Shown here in pieces: positions 24,885-36,700 of a stretch of DNA of 64,000 bases. Both the position numbers and the translations under genes were made by a program. The notes below the pieces were generated by a model. It was not told the origin of the DNA and did not search any database. It saw only the letters and a program-made list of their open reading frames with translations. Positions within the stretch are counted from its first letter, which is position 1, and every line of letters starts with the position of its first letter. The stretch covers positions 21,704,545 to 21,768,544 of the forward strand of contig NC_088790.1 of the NCBI RefSeq assembly GCF_949628265.1, given 5' to 3'. The DNA comes from Cloeon dipterum (lineage: Eukaryota; Arthropoda; Insecta; Ephemeroptera; Baetidae).

Positions 24885-27800
24885 TTAATTTTGAGGCATT
24901 TGAGGCTCGTAATCATATTGCTGCTGCTGCTGATGCTGTGGCTGCTGCTGCTGTGGCTGCTGATTCTGTGGCTGCTGATACTGTGGCTGCTGGTTCGCGC
25001 CAAAGGAGAGGTCGTTTTCAGAGTGGCCCTCTTGCATCCTCGAGTAGTACCTGACGTGATGCCGCATCAAACCAGAGTCCTCATTCTCGACATTGGCGTG
25101 TTTTCCAGAAAAGAGGGAGGTCAGGTAGCCCATGACTCCGTTTGAAGCTAAAATGCTTGAGTAAGGAGACAATATTGGGATAAATCGCAGTATTTCTTAC
25201 GCGACTGGCATTTAATTGTTGTGCCAGTGAGATAGATGGCGACGAAAATCAAGACTGAGAGTGTCGTGAGGAAGAATCCAATGGCCATGAAACTGGAAGG
25301 GCCCATCATTTCAAACGCCTAAAATTTTAAAACCATTAGGATACGCGTTGATACTTGGAAAGTAGAATTTTAGCTTACGTGTCCAACAATGACGGGCATC
25401 AGCATTTCACCTGAAGCTGCTGTCACAACGAGAATGGAAGTGATGGTAGCTGACGGGAAAATGAAAATTAAAAAAAAAAAGATCAAGCGGTTGGTTAAGG
25501 GCTGTGAAATTTGTACAGGGTTTGGAAAAATATCAACTGTGTCTGGTGTATTTTAGACGGTTATTCTCTTAATGATTTCAACGGTTTTTAATGCTTCAAA
25601 TACCTTAAAAATCAATTCATTCAATAATTTTAGAGCGCCTTTGTTACATTCAGAAAAACAATGGAATAGATAAAAATATACATTTTTAATTGTCAGGTTT
25701 AATACATGGGAAGAAACAATTAATTATAGTTGTCTAGATTTTTAACCACAAAGTGATCAGTTTTTTAAAATTAAAAAGCCGAGTTATTTGAGGAATAAAA
25801 CAATCGTTGAAATGTTTTCTTTGCTGGATCCATGATCCCAGCAATAAAAATTTGATTGAAAAATAAAAAAAAACTTGCAATGAAACCGTATTTTGTACTG
25901 GAGAAAATATAAAAAAAATACTTGAAGGCTGACAACTGGACTTAAAATTCGTTTTCAGACCATTATCTCCTCTAAAGGATTTCAAATGACAAAAAATTGC
26001 TTGATTCGTGCCCATTTAATGGTTGGAAGCTCAGAAAAAATTGTCAATTACATTTAATTCACAAAACTCACGAGTTAGAGGAATGTAGAATTCTGCGAGA
26101 GAAATCGCGGTCGGGTAAATGCTGCTGAGGAAGAGACCAAAAGTGGCAGTGCCGATATAGAGCACAGAATTGCTGTGCCGCACACACGTCATCAATGTCA
26201 TCGCGACCACGCAACCCATCTGTTCAATACATAGGTCAGCAATAAAATGAAGTCGTTACAGAACTAACGAAATTTCTGGGTCATTGACCGGTTCTGGAAA
26301 AGCCAAATCGCAACTCACGACGTTTGTTAAGAGCATGAAGAGGGGCACCATCCTCGTGGCCAGCCATATCGAGATGAGTCGGCCAAAAGCGAAGAAACCC
26401 CAAAAACAGGCATTCAGGTAGGCAGCTTTTGGCACGCTCAGACTTTTTACAGCGTACGAGTAAACATAGCCGCCATACGATGACTTAAAAATAGCATTAA
26501 AATTAAGGGTTTCAATTAAAAATTACGAAGGTTAATTTCCTGTACCTGGAGTCCATCGTATAGAAAGAGCAAAGAAGATGTTAATGAGGTGATCATGGTC
26601 ACCTGGAAAGGAGTGACGAAAGCGTCTGCTTGCTGCTGAAGCTCAGTAGCAAAGGGGTTTAGCTGAAATTTGGATTATGATTTTTGAAATTAATGACTAT
26701 TAATCGTCAACCTTTTTAAGATCTCTGCTATCAAATTCGTACGAATCCTCAGCTGGCCTAATCGCAGCCGACTTTTCCCTCCACACCAATGAGCCAATCA
26801 TGATTATCACAGGAATCTGGAATTTATAATGTCTATTTATCCAACGTTTCTAGGAGTGTTGATAATTTATACTTGTAAAACAGCCATTATCCAGAAAGCG
26901 TACTGGATTTTAGAGACGGCCATCTCGGTTTTTTCTACGACAGTATTGTTTGTAATCGAAATGGACGAGGTTATGTTGTGCGTCATTTCTGCGAAAACAA
27001 ATTATTTCTGTGTCTGCAAATCACCCTTAACGTCATCCACCTTGTAAATACGAGGCGTGCATGTCCGCATGGTGATATAAATGGTGACTGTGTTGGTCGA
27101 TTTTCTTTCCAGTGCAGCCGTGACTCATCAAGAACGGCATCGAGATCAACGGTGAGAGGAAAGCGCCAAGTCCGTAAAAGAAGTGCAGCGCCTGTCCAGA
27201 ATTTGCATTAATAATTTTTTTTTGCTCCAAAGTCGAAATGTTTCAAACTTGGAGGAAGGGAGCGACATTTTTGTTGTAGAGTCTGATCATAGACAGATTG
27301 GCCACCGTGTCGATGGTGCCCATGAAGAAGCCCATGATGCCAAGGACCAGGGCCAGACTGGACAGACTGTCGCACTGCGCGATGACGGACAGCGTACACG
27401 CAAGCATGATGCAAGCGAGCAGAAGCATGGGATGCGCACCGAACCTGGAAATTGATTTGGAGTAGTAACCAATTGTTTGCAAAAATATGTTTAATTAAAT
27501 TTGGCCAAAGGGATAGCTACAGATTTGTCTTCAAACGCGTAATTTTACAGCTATAGCTGCAACGACTTCAGTCGAATTTGGCTGAGCATTTTTGCTGGTG
27601 GCTGGCGCAGCTGAAAAATTAACAGCCAGATGTGCCGGAGTCAATTTTTTTCTCTCCGCAGTACTTTTCGATTTTTCGACTTATCGACTGGCGGCCAACA
27701 ACGCAAAATTAGCCGTTTGGCGTGGCGTAGCGCAGAAGCTGGCTAAAACCTCTACTGAAAATGCACTGGATCCAAGTATTTTCTGTGCTGACTTTTAGGT

Positions 27801-30800
27801 AATACAGCTCTATCTTTGTCCTAAGGACATTGTTTTGTAAAACTAAATTTAAAACTGACTTGTTGTAAAAACTTCTTTTAATGTTTTCTGCCAACAGGTT
27901 TTGGCTTCATATTTAAGTCCTTTTTAATTATAAAACTGAACAACCGACCTCAAGTGTCGACATTTTAATAAAAACAATCAAATTCATTTTCAAATTTTTG
28001 TTTTATAATTAAAAAACCAGACGATATAGCGAAAAATTAAAAAGGAATCTGAACAGCCTTCGGAATATGCGCGGTTTTGCCAAACACGATTCACTGTTAT
28101 TAATGCTACAGCAGTGCCAAGAATAAAAAAATATATGGATTTTTCAAGAAAGACCCTTCAGTTGTTTTTCTCTTAAAATACTTTCCATTAACCAAAATTT
28201 AGAAAGATTTCTATGAAAATGACGAATAACCGTTTAAATTAGATATTTGAAACATTTGCTCTCGTTCAAAGCTCCATAAATCACAGACATTGTAGAAAAA
28301 ACAATATTTCCTGCCAGTCTACATGGACTCCATGAGATCACCACTTGTAAAAATCCGAGAATCCAGCCATGGTCTGTATTAGGAAATATCAAAAATCGAA
28401 AGAAAGACCGACATGACATGAATTGAAATCTTTAATTTCTTTCCAATAATTTTCGCTCCCAATTTTTCTTTCCAAATGAATTTTATAATGAGGCGAATGA
28501 CTAGAATTCGTAATAAGTGGAGAGTTTGGAAGAAAAGTAAAACGGTCTGATAATTGTCTGGTTAGGAATAAGTTAGTCTCAATAATTTGTTCCAGCTTGT
28601 TAGTTCCAAGCAGCTATGCCATATAAGACTGGATTTCAGCACCACTCCATTCAGGTTTATTTTGTTCTAGCGTTATCGTTGCCAGTGTGTTTATTAGCAA
28701 CAAGAAGAGTGAGATTAGAACACTGCAGCAAATCGTTATAGCGTTCGAGATGCAACATCGCGGGCGGGTGGGCGAACGGGCGGCCCTGTCGGCACGCGCG
28801 TGTGGATCTGGCCGGAGAGCAAAGAGAGCGAGAGATTTTCCGCCACTGCGTTGGCCTTGAATATTTTGGCTGGCCGCCAAAAAAGCGTCTTAAAGCTCGC
28901 GCCGGCGATTCCCCGCAATAAAGGCCTTATCTCGGGGCGGGCACCCTGCCAGGGGGTAGTGGGAAAGGGGTGAGACCTCTGGGCCAGCATCCCACCGCTC
29001 GCCGAGCCCAGAAGAGTGAACAGACTCTGCGAGAAGAAGGCCCAGCTCATGGTGCTGAAGAGGTCGGGGTTGGATGTTTTGCACCCTGCAACATTCCGCC
29101 GGGTTAATTAATCACCCTCAAGCAGAGAAATCGAGAGTAATAGCTAAAATAAATGAAGATTAATTGCGAAAGAAAATTACAATTATATCTAATAGACAGA
29201 TGAAGATGTTTCTTTTTGTATTTCTAGTGCGGAAATGATTAAAAAAATATTTTACATGGAGCTGAACATAACTTACAAGTATGTTTAAAAAGTACATTTC
29301 ATTTCACAAAATTAAATATAAATTTCTGTCACTGTTCTATTTTCTGTCTATTATTTCAGCTTTTTTTTATCAATTATTTTAATATGATTGTACTTTGGTA
29401 ATTTGAAATTTGGGATTCTTGACGATTTGATTTGTTTAAAAACAAGTAAAATAACATTGTTGTTCTCCCTCCAATAAATCGAATTAAATAAATATTACTT
29501 TATTTAACTGAAAATTAACCGTGTAGAAAAATAAAAACTTGGTCTGTACCCTCAGCAATTCCAAAAATGGAACAGACCGACAAAACATCGTCTCTGTCCC
29601 TCAGTCATGCTATGAAAAAATGCAATAAAGTTTGCAGTCCATATAGATCATTTTTTACTTTTTTGTCTCGAGAGATTTTAATTCAAATACCTCTGAAGTC
29701 GAAATAATAATAAAAAAGTACTAACAATCAGTTAATTTTTTTTGTATTAAAAAGAAATGGTACAGCAATGTACTTAAATATAAGTCCAAAAAGATAAAAA
29801 GACCGAAACAAAAAACATCATTGCGGCATCAGCGGATTGAGCATACGCACAATTATTTAAGTGAAACACAAAAATCAGAATTATTCGTTCCGCTGTGGGC
29901 AAAAATCATTAGATTTGCAGCGAATAAAAAACCAAACACAAACTCGACCCGAGAATCATATTTCAGTTCACCAATTCGAGTCCCCACGCCCGACGCGACG
30001 ATAAATATTGTGGCAACGGAATTGCGGCAGTGCCAAAATCGTGCACTTTTTTCCTTCCCTCTCCCGCCATGATGTGGAATTGAGCGGAGGGCGCGTAGTA
30101 GTCAATTAATTGAATTGGCAAGGATAATTCAGTTGCCGCCCGACATCACTGAATCTAATAAAACTGCCAATTCGATACTTTCTCACCGAGGTCCATGAGG
30201 GTTGGTCCCAGAAGAGCGACGCACATTCCGAAAGACCAGAAGACGAAGCAATATGTGACGGTCTCGTGACGATGCTGCTCGAACAGACTGCGGAACCGAC
30301 TCGAACCCCCTTGCTGTTCTCCTGCCAACGTCGCTCTTTCGTCTGGAAAATTTGAAAAAAAAGTTCTCAACGTTTACGCTTCCAGAAAACAAAGCAAAGT
30401 AGGAAATTTCAGTTCTTATCTAAAGCCATTATTTCATAGAGTTTCAATTGAAAGTTCATATCCTTAGAAAACTAAATTTTTAGAACGTGATTCGTTTGAT
30501 CTGAGAAACTTGCTTTGCGTGCCAACCTATTTTAATTTTTGACTTCTTATGTATACACAATTACAAATCAATACTAAACGAGAGTGTGACTTATTTACGC
30601 AAATAAAACTCCTTAAACCTATTTTTCCAACGTGCACGTTTTAAAATTTTTCTTTCATCAATTTCACTAAAAAAACAATTAAAATTTAAAAAAAACTAAT
30701 CTCTCCTCACAGTTGTTTCACTTGATCCGCTAAATTTTCTGTTTCTCCATTATTAAAAAATATACAGTTTGAGATAGATAACTAAAATTTTCGAAAAATT

Positions 30801-32353
30801 CCAATGATTTAAAATTGAAAATGAAGAATCGCATATTTTTACATGAAATCAAGCGGTGGAAGCGCACAATTAATTTAATTAGTTGCGGTCATTATTATTG
30901 GTTGTCATTAGGTGAACATCCATTAAAAGTCGGTGTCTCTATCTAGATGAATTATCGAACACAATGAGAGAGAGAGAGCGAGCGGTGTGCTGTTGAAAAC
31001 GTTTCAATTGCGAGCGTACACACTATTCTGCATTATACTGAACACACGTTTAAATGCAGCAGACACAAAAGGAGCAACAGATACAAATCAATATTTAGCG
31101 TGAAATCCACGGGGGTGGATTGTGTTTTGTTAATGGGGTTGCGATCGTTCCCGCTGATATCAGGGGAAATACTGGAAAGCTGTCTCGTGGTGTTGTGACT
31201 GTTTTAACTAAAATATAACAAACATTGCACTTTCTCTCACGGCTAAATGGTTGATTCTGAATCATTTTGATTGAAAAACTTAAAAAAATGCTGCTTTCAT
31301 TTATATACAAAATTGTTGGAAAGTTAATTAATATTGTCTTAAAAATGACTGATAAAATAGTTTCAGATTTCAGAAAAGTGGAATATAGTTTCGTCCATAA
31401 GGTGTTAGAGTCTCAAATAATTATTGATATTTAAAAATTTCTGTTTTTTCTATAAGAGATGCATTACGGACCTATATAAACAAAAAGCTAGTAATAAATG
31501 CTCCTAAAAATAAAAATTACATGTATTTGTTTTCAATTATTGTTTGGCAGGTTATGTCAGGTGCCTACTTTAAGATGTAAACTTTTTATGAACAGCGTAA
31601 AGAATTTGTTGCTACACTAGTTGAAAACCTTCTGTTACACATTGACAACATTTTTTATTTTTTGGATGAGTGGGTCAGAAAGAATAGTTTTTGGCCAAGC
31701 TGACAGGCTGACACGGAAAATAGGTAGTCGAAAATTTCATCTTTTTACATTTAGAATAAAAAAATTATGAACTAATGACTTGTCATGATGTTGTTTATTT
31801 TCATGCAAATCCGCGGAGCTTTTTAAAGGTCTGATTCAAATTTTAAAAATTGTGCTCAAAATTGGCTGAACGGTCTTAACAAGAAAGATTGTTTGGGTGA
31901 CAAAAAAACGCTCTTTAAACAGTTTTGGCAGTATTTTTTTTTAAATCCGCTGTAACGTTATAAGATAACACAAAAAAATAAAAATAAATTATTCTCTCTT
32001 TTAATAACTACGTGTTAAATCTAGTCTCAAGCAAATTAACCTTTACAATGTTACACCGCTGTTAATTTTTGTTGAAAAATTAGTCTCTGAATATGATGAG
32101 ATGAGGAATTATATTTTTTTTACAAAGAAACGTTTACAAATAAATTTAGTCAAGGTTATAAATAAAATAAATTGTCTCGACCATTTTTTTTTAATTTACA
32201 GCCCTGAATCAATATAAGAATCGATTTTGCACCTGTTTGAGGGTAGTTGTACTGCTCTTGCAAGTTCTGCACAGGCTGCTGGGGCGCATCCTGTGGGTAC
32301 GAAGGGTAATTCTCCCCGTGGAAGCTGGTTTCGCCGAAGCCAGGGTTGTCCAT
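24885..32353 (-). CDS. MFSD4-like major facilitator superfamily transporter
   Basis: 611 aa from thirteen exons, transcription order: 32353-32233, 30342-30187, 29085-28977, 27444-27249, 27191-27041, 26988-26873, 26816-26712, 26662-26546, 26483-26319, 26219-26072, 25449-25379, 25318-25201, 25147-24885. Frames agree at every junction. TM1 carries FGMCVALLGPTLMDLG, then MSWAFFSQSL, an Asp-containing helix (GTIDTVANLSM), ALHFFYGLGAFLSPLI, an outside loop with NIT and NNT glycosylation sites (about residues 249-258), YGGYVYSYAV and SLAEFY. These match the MFSD4A/MFSD4B (NaGLT1-like) branch, proposed sugar or solute transporters. The N-terminal 90 residues and the C-terminal tail are soluble; the tail ends in a Gln/Pro-rich run. 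The donor of exon 3 (gtctca) is weak. Introns 1 (1.9 kb) and 3 (1.5 kb) are the long ones; the latter holds a GC-rich stretch next to exon 3. Confidence 0.88.
27545..27760. repeat. Degenerate GGCTGGC-type repetitive DNA in an intron
   Basis: Lies in intron 3 of the MFS gene. Words such as GGTGGCTGGCGCAGCTG, CTGGCGGCCAAC, TTGGCGTGGCGTAGCGCAG and AAGCTGGCTAAA recur with irregular spacing. A similar mixture occurs at 53790-53960, suggesting a degenerate dispersed repeat. The open frame across it is not a convincing gene. Confidence 0.35.
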
Positions 32354-32730
32354 GGCGCGTTGCTGACTAAACACTGCTGGCGCGTTTCCGCCTGGGCCGG
32401 CGTCGCATTCGAGACTGGCTGGTGGCTGGCTGCAACTCAGTGTCGCGCGCGCGGGGTTGGTGCCGGGGGTGGGCGCGGGGTGCGCAGCGAGCGGAGCCGC
32501 ACTGTCTCCCTTTCTCTCCGTCAGAACGATTTCTTCCAGCAGGTTTTGTTGCGGGTGCGGCCGACCGACGGCGAGACAACAGAATTACGGAGCCGGCGAC
32601 ACTTTCAAGGGAACCCAGACTATGGGGCTGCGCGCACGGAAAAACCAAGAAAAGCGACGGCAAGACAAATGAGAGACGTAGCACTGTTGTGCGTGCATTG
32701 TGTGCACGCTCGTGGTTGGTATAATTATTT
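32354..32730 (-). promoter_or_regulatory. GC-rich 5' region of the MFS transporter gene
   Basis: CpG- and GC-rich block directly upstream (on the minus strand) of the ATG at 32353-32351, contrasting with AT-rich DNA beyond 32730. Probably the 5' UTR and promoter; several long open frames in it are composition artefacts. The DNA from 32731 to 33511 is AT-rich with no gene visible. Confidence 0.4.
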
Positions 32731-33511
32731 AGATGGTCTCCCTGAGAGCGAAAATTTTTTCCTGGGCCAATTTCTTTTCGGCAGCAAAAATTTATATATT
32801 ATGCCAGCATTGTTTTTCGTCAAAGCCTGGTGGCGGCTACAGCTAGCCTACGATTTAAAGCATAATAATTAATTTATTCAGTAAGGCAACTATAAAGTGG
32901 TATTATTATTTTTAATACTATTGGGTTTGATCTAAAAACTTCAAATTTTCCTTACTTTATTCCAATTGTCATGTTTCTTTTTTAATATTTTCCTTGCATT
33001 GCAACTAACAATAAACAAATATTTACTGTCCACACTTTGAAATAATGATCTGATTGAATAAAAATATATTTTTCGTACGATGCAAAGAGCAAATAGTTTT
33101 TATTTATGTGATGAAAAGATATGGGAATGCAAAAACGTAATACTCTGCGACCGCTTCACGAATTGGAACGTAAAGCGAACGTTGCTGAGTATCTTATAGA
33201 TTTGTGGCCATAGTGCAGAGACTGCAGAAATATAATTTTATATAAACAAGTAAAATCTCTTTCAAACCTTTTAAGGATATTCTGCCAAACTGTAGAAACA
33301 GGAAAAATATTTACTGTTCATACACACGGATTTGAAAACAGAGTGGACGGCTCACAGTGAAATTATATTTCGTAAAGACATAACAATAATGTTATTACTC
33401 ATGTCGGCCCCACAGTTAATTAAGATACTTTCATTTCAAAAATTATTCATCCAGTTTATCTGAGCTGGGTAATTTAGAGAAATGCAGAATTGGCGAATTT
33501 ATCAATTTGTC

Positions 33512-33517
33512 TTTATT
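33512..33517 (-). terminator. Poly(A) signal of the caspase-NACHT-ankyrin gene
   Basis: TTTATT on + (AATAAA in sense) 232 nt beyond the stop at 33749; the first good signal after the stop. Confidence 0.5.
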
Positions 33518-33748
33518 TATTTCAAAACAATTTAAAATTTCAAACTAAAAACATCATTTTGAGGTCTATATGCACACACAAAATTTAAATACAACTCATG
33601 TTACGCCAAAAATTAAAATTAATAGCTAAATGTCAAATATAAAAAGTAAAAATTATTCCAAACAGCACCAAAAACATGTTAATCATCTTCTTCCTGTGTC
33701 AATATAATTCGAATAATTCAATCACGGGTGACAAAAACAATATGTACA

Positions 33749-36700
33749 TTACGCACCAGTCCTAAACTTTAATTTTTGATTCATTATGCGGCTAACAAGG
33801 CGATTCCTGATTTCTTCGTTGCTTATGTTATCAACGAACGACTCCGGCGTTTTTCCATTGAAGGATGGCGCAAGCAGGTCCAAATGTTGGAAATCTAAGA
33901 AATAATCGACTATATCGTCAATGCCCCACTGTGTGGCTCTAGTAATCGGACTAAACTCGCTCTCGTCTTTACAATTGATGTCAGCGCCCTTTTCTTCCAC
34001 TAGTCTCCGAACGAGCGCCAAGTTCCTTTTCTGCACAGCGGCCACCAAGGCAATGCTCGCTTCTTCTGCTTGCGTCTGTGCGTCCATGAGTTGGAACAAT
34101 GCCTCGATGCTTTCAGATTTTCCTGCCATGATTGCCGCCGTCAACGGAGACCTGCTGAAGGCTTTGTCGAGGTAGGAATGGGTCGGATTGGCTCCCATTT
34201 GTACAAGATCGCGCAGGAGATCGATTTTTCCGCCTCTGGCAGCGCCAGTGAGCGCTCCATCCAGTTGCCTCTGGTATCCGTCGGAAGGAGCTGCTCCCAA
34301 AATCATCTCCAGCTCCTTCCTCAGGCCCATTTCCGCGGCTTTGCAGGCAAGGATGTAGTGCTCGGGGTGGATCAAGCCAAAAGTTGGAGTCACATCCGCG
34401 CCGCGCGTAAGCAGATATTCGAATACAGCCGTGTGGCCACCCTCAAGTGCCATCTGCACTGGTCTCTCACTGCGAAAACTCCTCGCGTCGATGTCTACAT
34501 CCTTCTGGAGGAGTAAGATTCTCACCACCCCCAGATGCCCGTTTTGAGCAGCGCAGTGCAGGGGAGTGTGATTAAAAGGGTAACAGGTTATGGATGGCTG
34601 TGCACCCTTTTTCAACAGCAGTTCGACTAAAAGCAAATCACCGTTTTCCGCGGCGATGTGCAAGGCACTGCCTTTGTCCGACACTAGATTCACGTCTGCC
34701 CCTTTATCGATGAGATGCACAATGCACTGGATAAACGGGTTCAATTCTCCATCACTTGGGGAAGCGATTGTCATCTCCCTCGGTCGAGGATGAAATGGTG
34801 CGTCTCTGTTGATATTTTCTTTCTCGAAGAGCTGGCACTTAGGAACTCGTCCGTGGGAATTTTCGTACCACTCGGGTGACCTCTGTGCTAGCACGATGAT
34901 CGGAGTCTGCCCATTCATCAGGTCCAAATCAACGGAAAATCCCCTTTCCAGGAAAAGTTTCAATACGTCGATTATTTTTTTCTTGTGATTTATCGCACGT
35001 GCTAAAGCGATCCACATTGCATGCTTTCTCATTTCGACCGTGTATGGAAAGTTCAAAAGATAATCTAAGCAGCCGATGTGAGCGTTCATGGCCGCTTTGT
35101 CCAGAGCAGTCAGTTTCCCTACAGGCTTATCCTTTTCCAGGTGTTGCTCCTTGCTTTCCGCATAAATATTAGCATCGTGCTGTTTTAAAATTTCTAGCGC
35201 CTCCAACCGACCATTGGCTGCTGCGTAATGAAATGGAGTTTCGCCATATGTGTCTTCTGCATTGACATCTACTTTTTGCGCAAGTAGAAAATTGATGCAG
35301 TCAATACTATTGTGGGCGGCAGCTGTGTGCAAAGGTGTGTTTTTATATTTTGACGTCCAAAATTTTAAGTCAGCACCGTTTTTGTGTAAAATTTCTAAAG
35401 ATTCAAGTTGGTTTAACATACAGGCACCGTGCATAGCAGTCAATCCATTGACACAGAGGTGGCTTTCATTCACCGCGCTTGGTATATTCGCTAGAAGTAT
35501 TCGCAATAAATCAGTTTTCCCGTGCACTGCAGCGTGATATAATGGAGAAAATTCGTATCTGTCTTTCTTCACATCTAAATTTTCACCCATCAAATATAGC
35601 ACCATCTCAGAGTGGCCACCGATTGAAGCTATCTCAAGAGCTCGCTTCCTCATTGCTAGTCTCTGCTCGCTAGCTGTGTTTTCGATCAAAATCTTTAGGC
35701 ACTCCAAATTTCCTCGTTTAGCAGCGTGATCCAGTGGTATTCTGTGATGTTTATCCTCCTTGGTTATTAGATGGGGATGAGTTTCAACTATTATTTTGGC
35801 AATTTTACACAAATTTCTTTTCGCTGCTAAATGTAAAATCGTGCTGTCTTCCTCGGTACGGCAATTTTTTGGTTCGAGTAAATCAAGCTGGGCTCCCAAC
35901 TCGAGCAAATGCAAAGCAATAGTTTCATTGGAGAAGCAAGCGGCGTACAAAGGGTAGTACTTGTAAGTATCGTTTCTAAATTCGTATTCGAATGGAGTGT
36001 TCAATAGGGTGCTTATGTCTCCAAAATTCTCCTTAAGTTTCGACTCGAAGAAGAGTTTGAACAGGTTTTCGTGGCCCTCTTTGCAAATGTACGACATCAA
36101 ATCAATCTTGCGCTGCTGCAATGATTTGGTCGTGATCATTTCTAGTTTGGTAGCTTCAATCTTTTGCGCCATAGCATCCCCTAAAAAGAAGCTGTTTATG
36201 AACGACCGCACTTGATCGAATTTTCGTTGCAGCAATAAGTCACTCAGTTGAACATTGTCTATGTACTGGCACAATGGCTCGTTCGATTTAATTAAATTGT
36301 GTCCACATTTTGAGAGGAACAAGAGGCTTAGAAGAAACTCCGCGTACGACTGATGTTCAAATGTGACAGACTCGAGTTTCTTTTCTTCATTAATTGAAAA
36401 TCTGACAATCCCAATGTGGTTGATATGGTGCTGGTATCTTAGTAATTCTCTTGAAACCTTCTCATCGTTAAAGAAGTACGCCGCCACGGTTAGTTCAATC
36501 AAAAGATCCATATTCTCCAATAATGATGATTCGTAATTCTTATGTGACCTGTTCGTTCCACTGTAGTCTTCCAAATAAATATCAATCTTGCTCAAGACAA
36601 AGTGGTAATACAGAGAATTGAGGCCACCGTCGAATGTATGCACTTCATCGCCGATTTCTGCTATCAACTTGAGCTGCATTGGCGTTCCTGTGAAGTCGCC

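Noticed and set aside
24891-25145. Leu-rich + strand open frame resembling a membrane peptide
   Set aside because: It is the antisense of the CAG/CAA-rich tail of the MFS gene.
28736-29050. Extension of MFS exon 3 into the following intron
   Set aside because: After the Arg at the exon end the sequence loses MFS character, while splicing to 27444 restores the conserved helix.
32237-32872. 211-residue + strand open frame opposite MFS exon 1
   Set aside because: It overlaps the antisense of exon 1 and the CpG-rich promoter and has no recognisable family.
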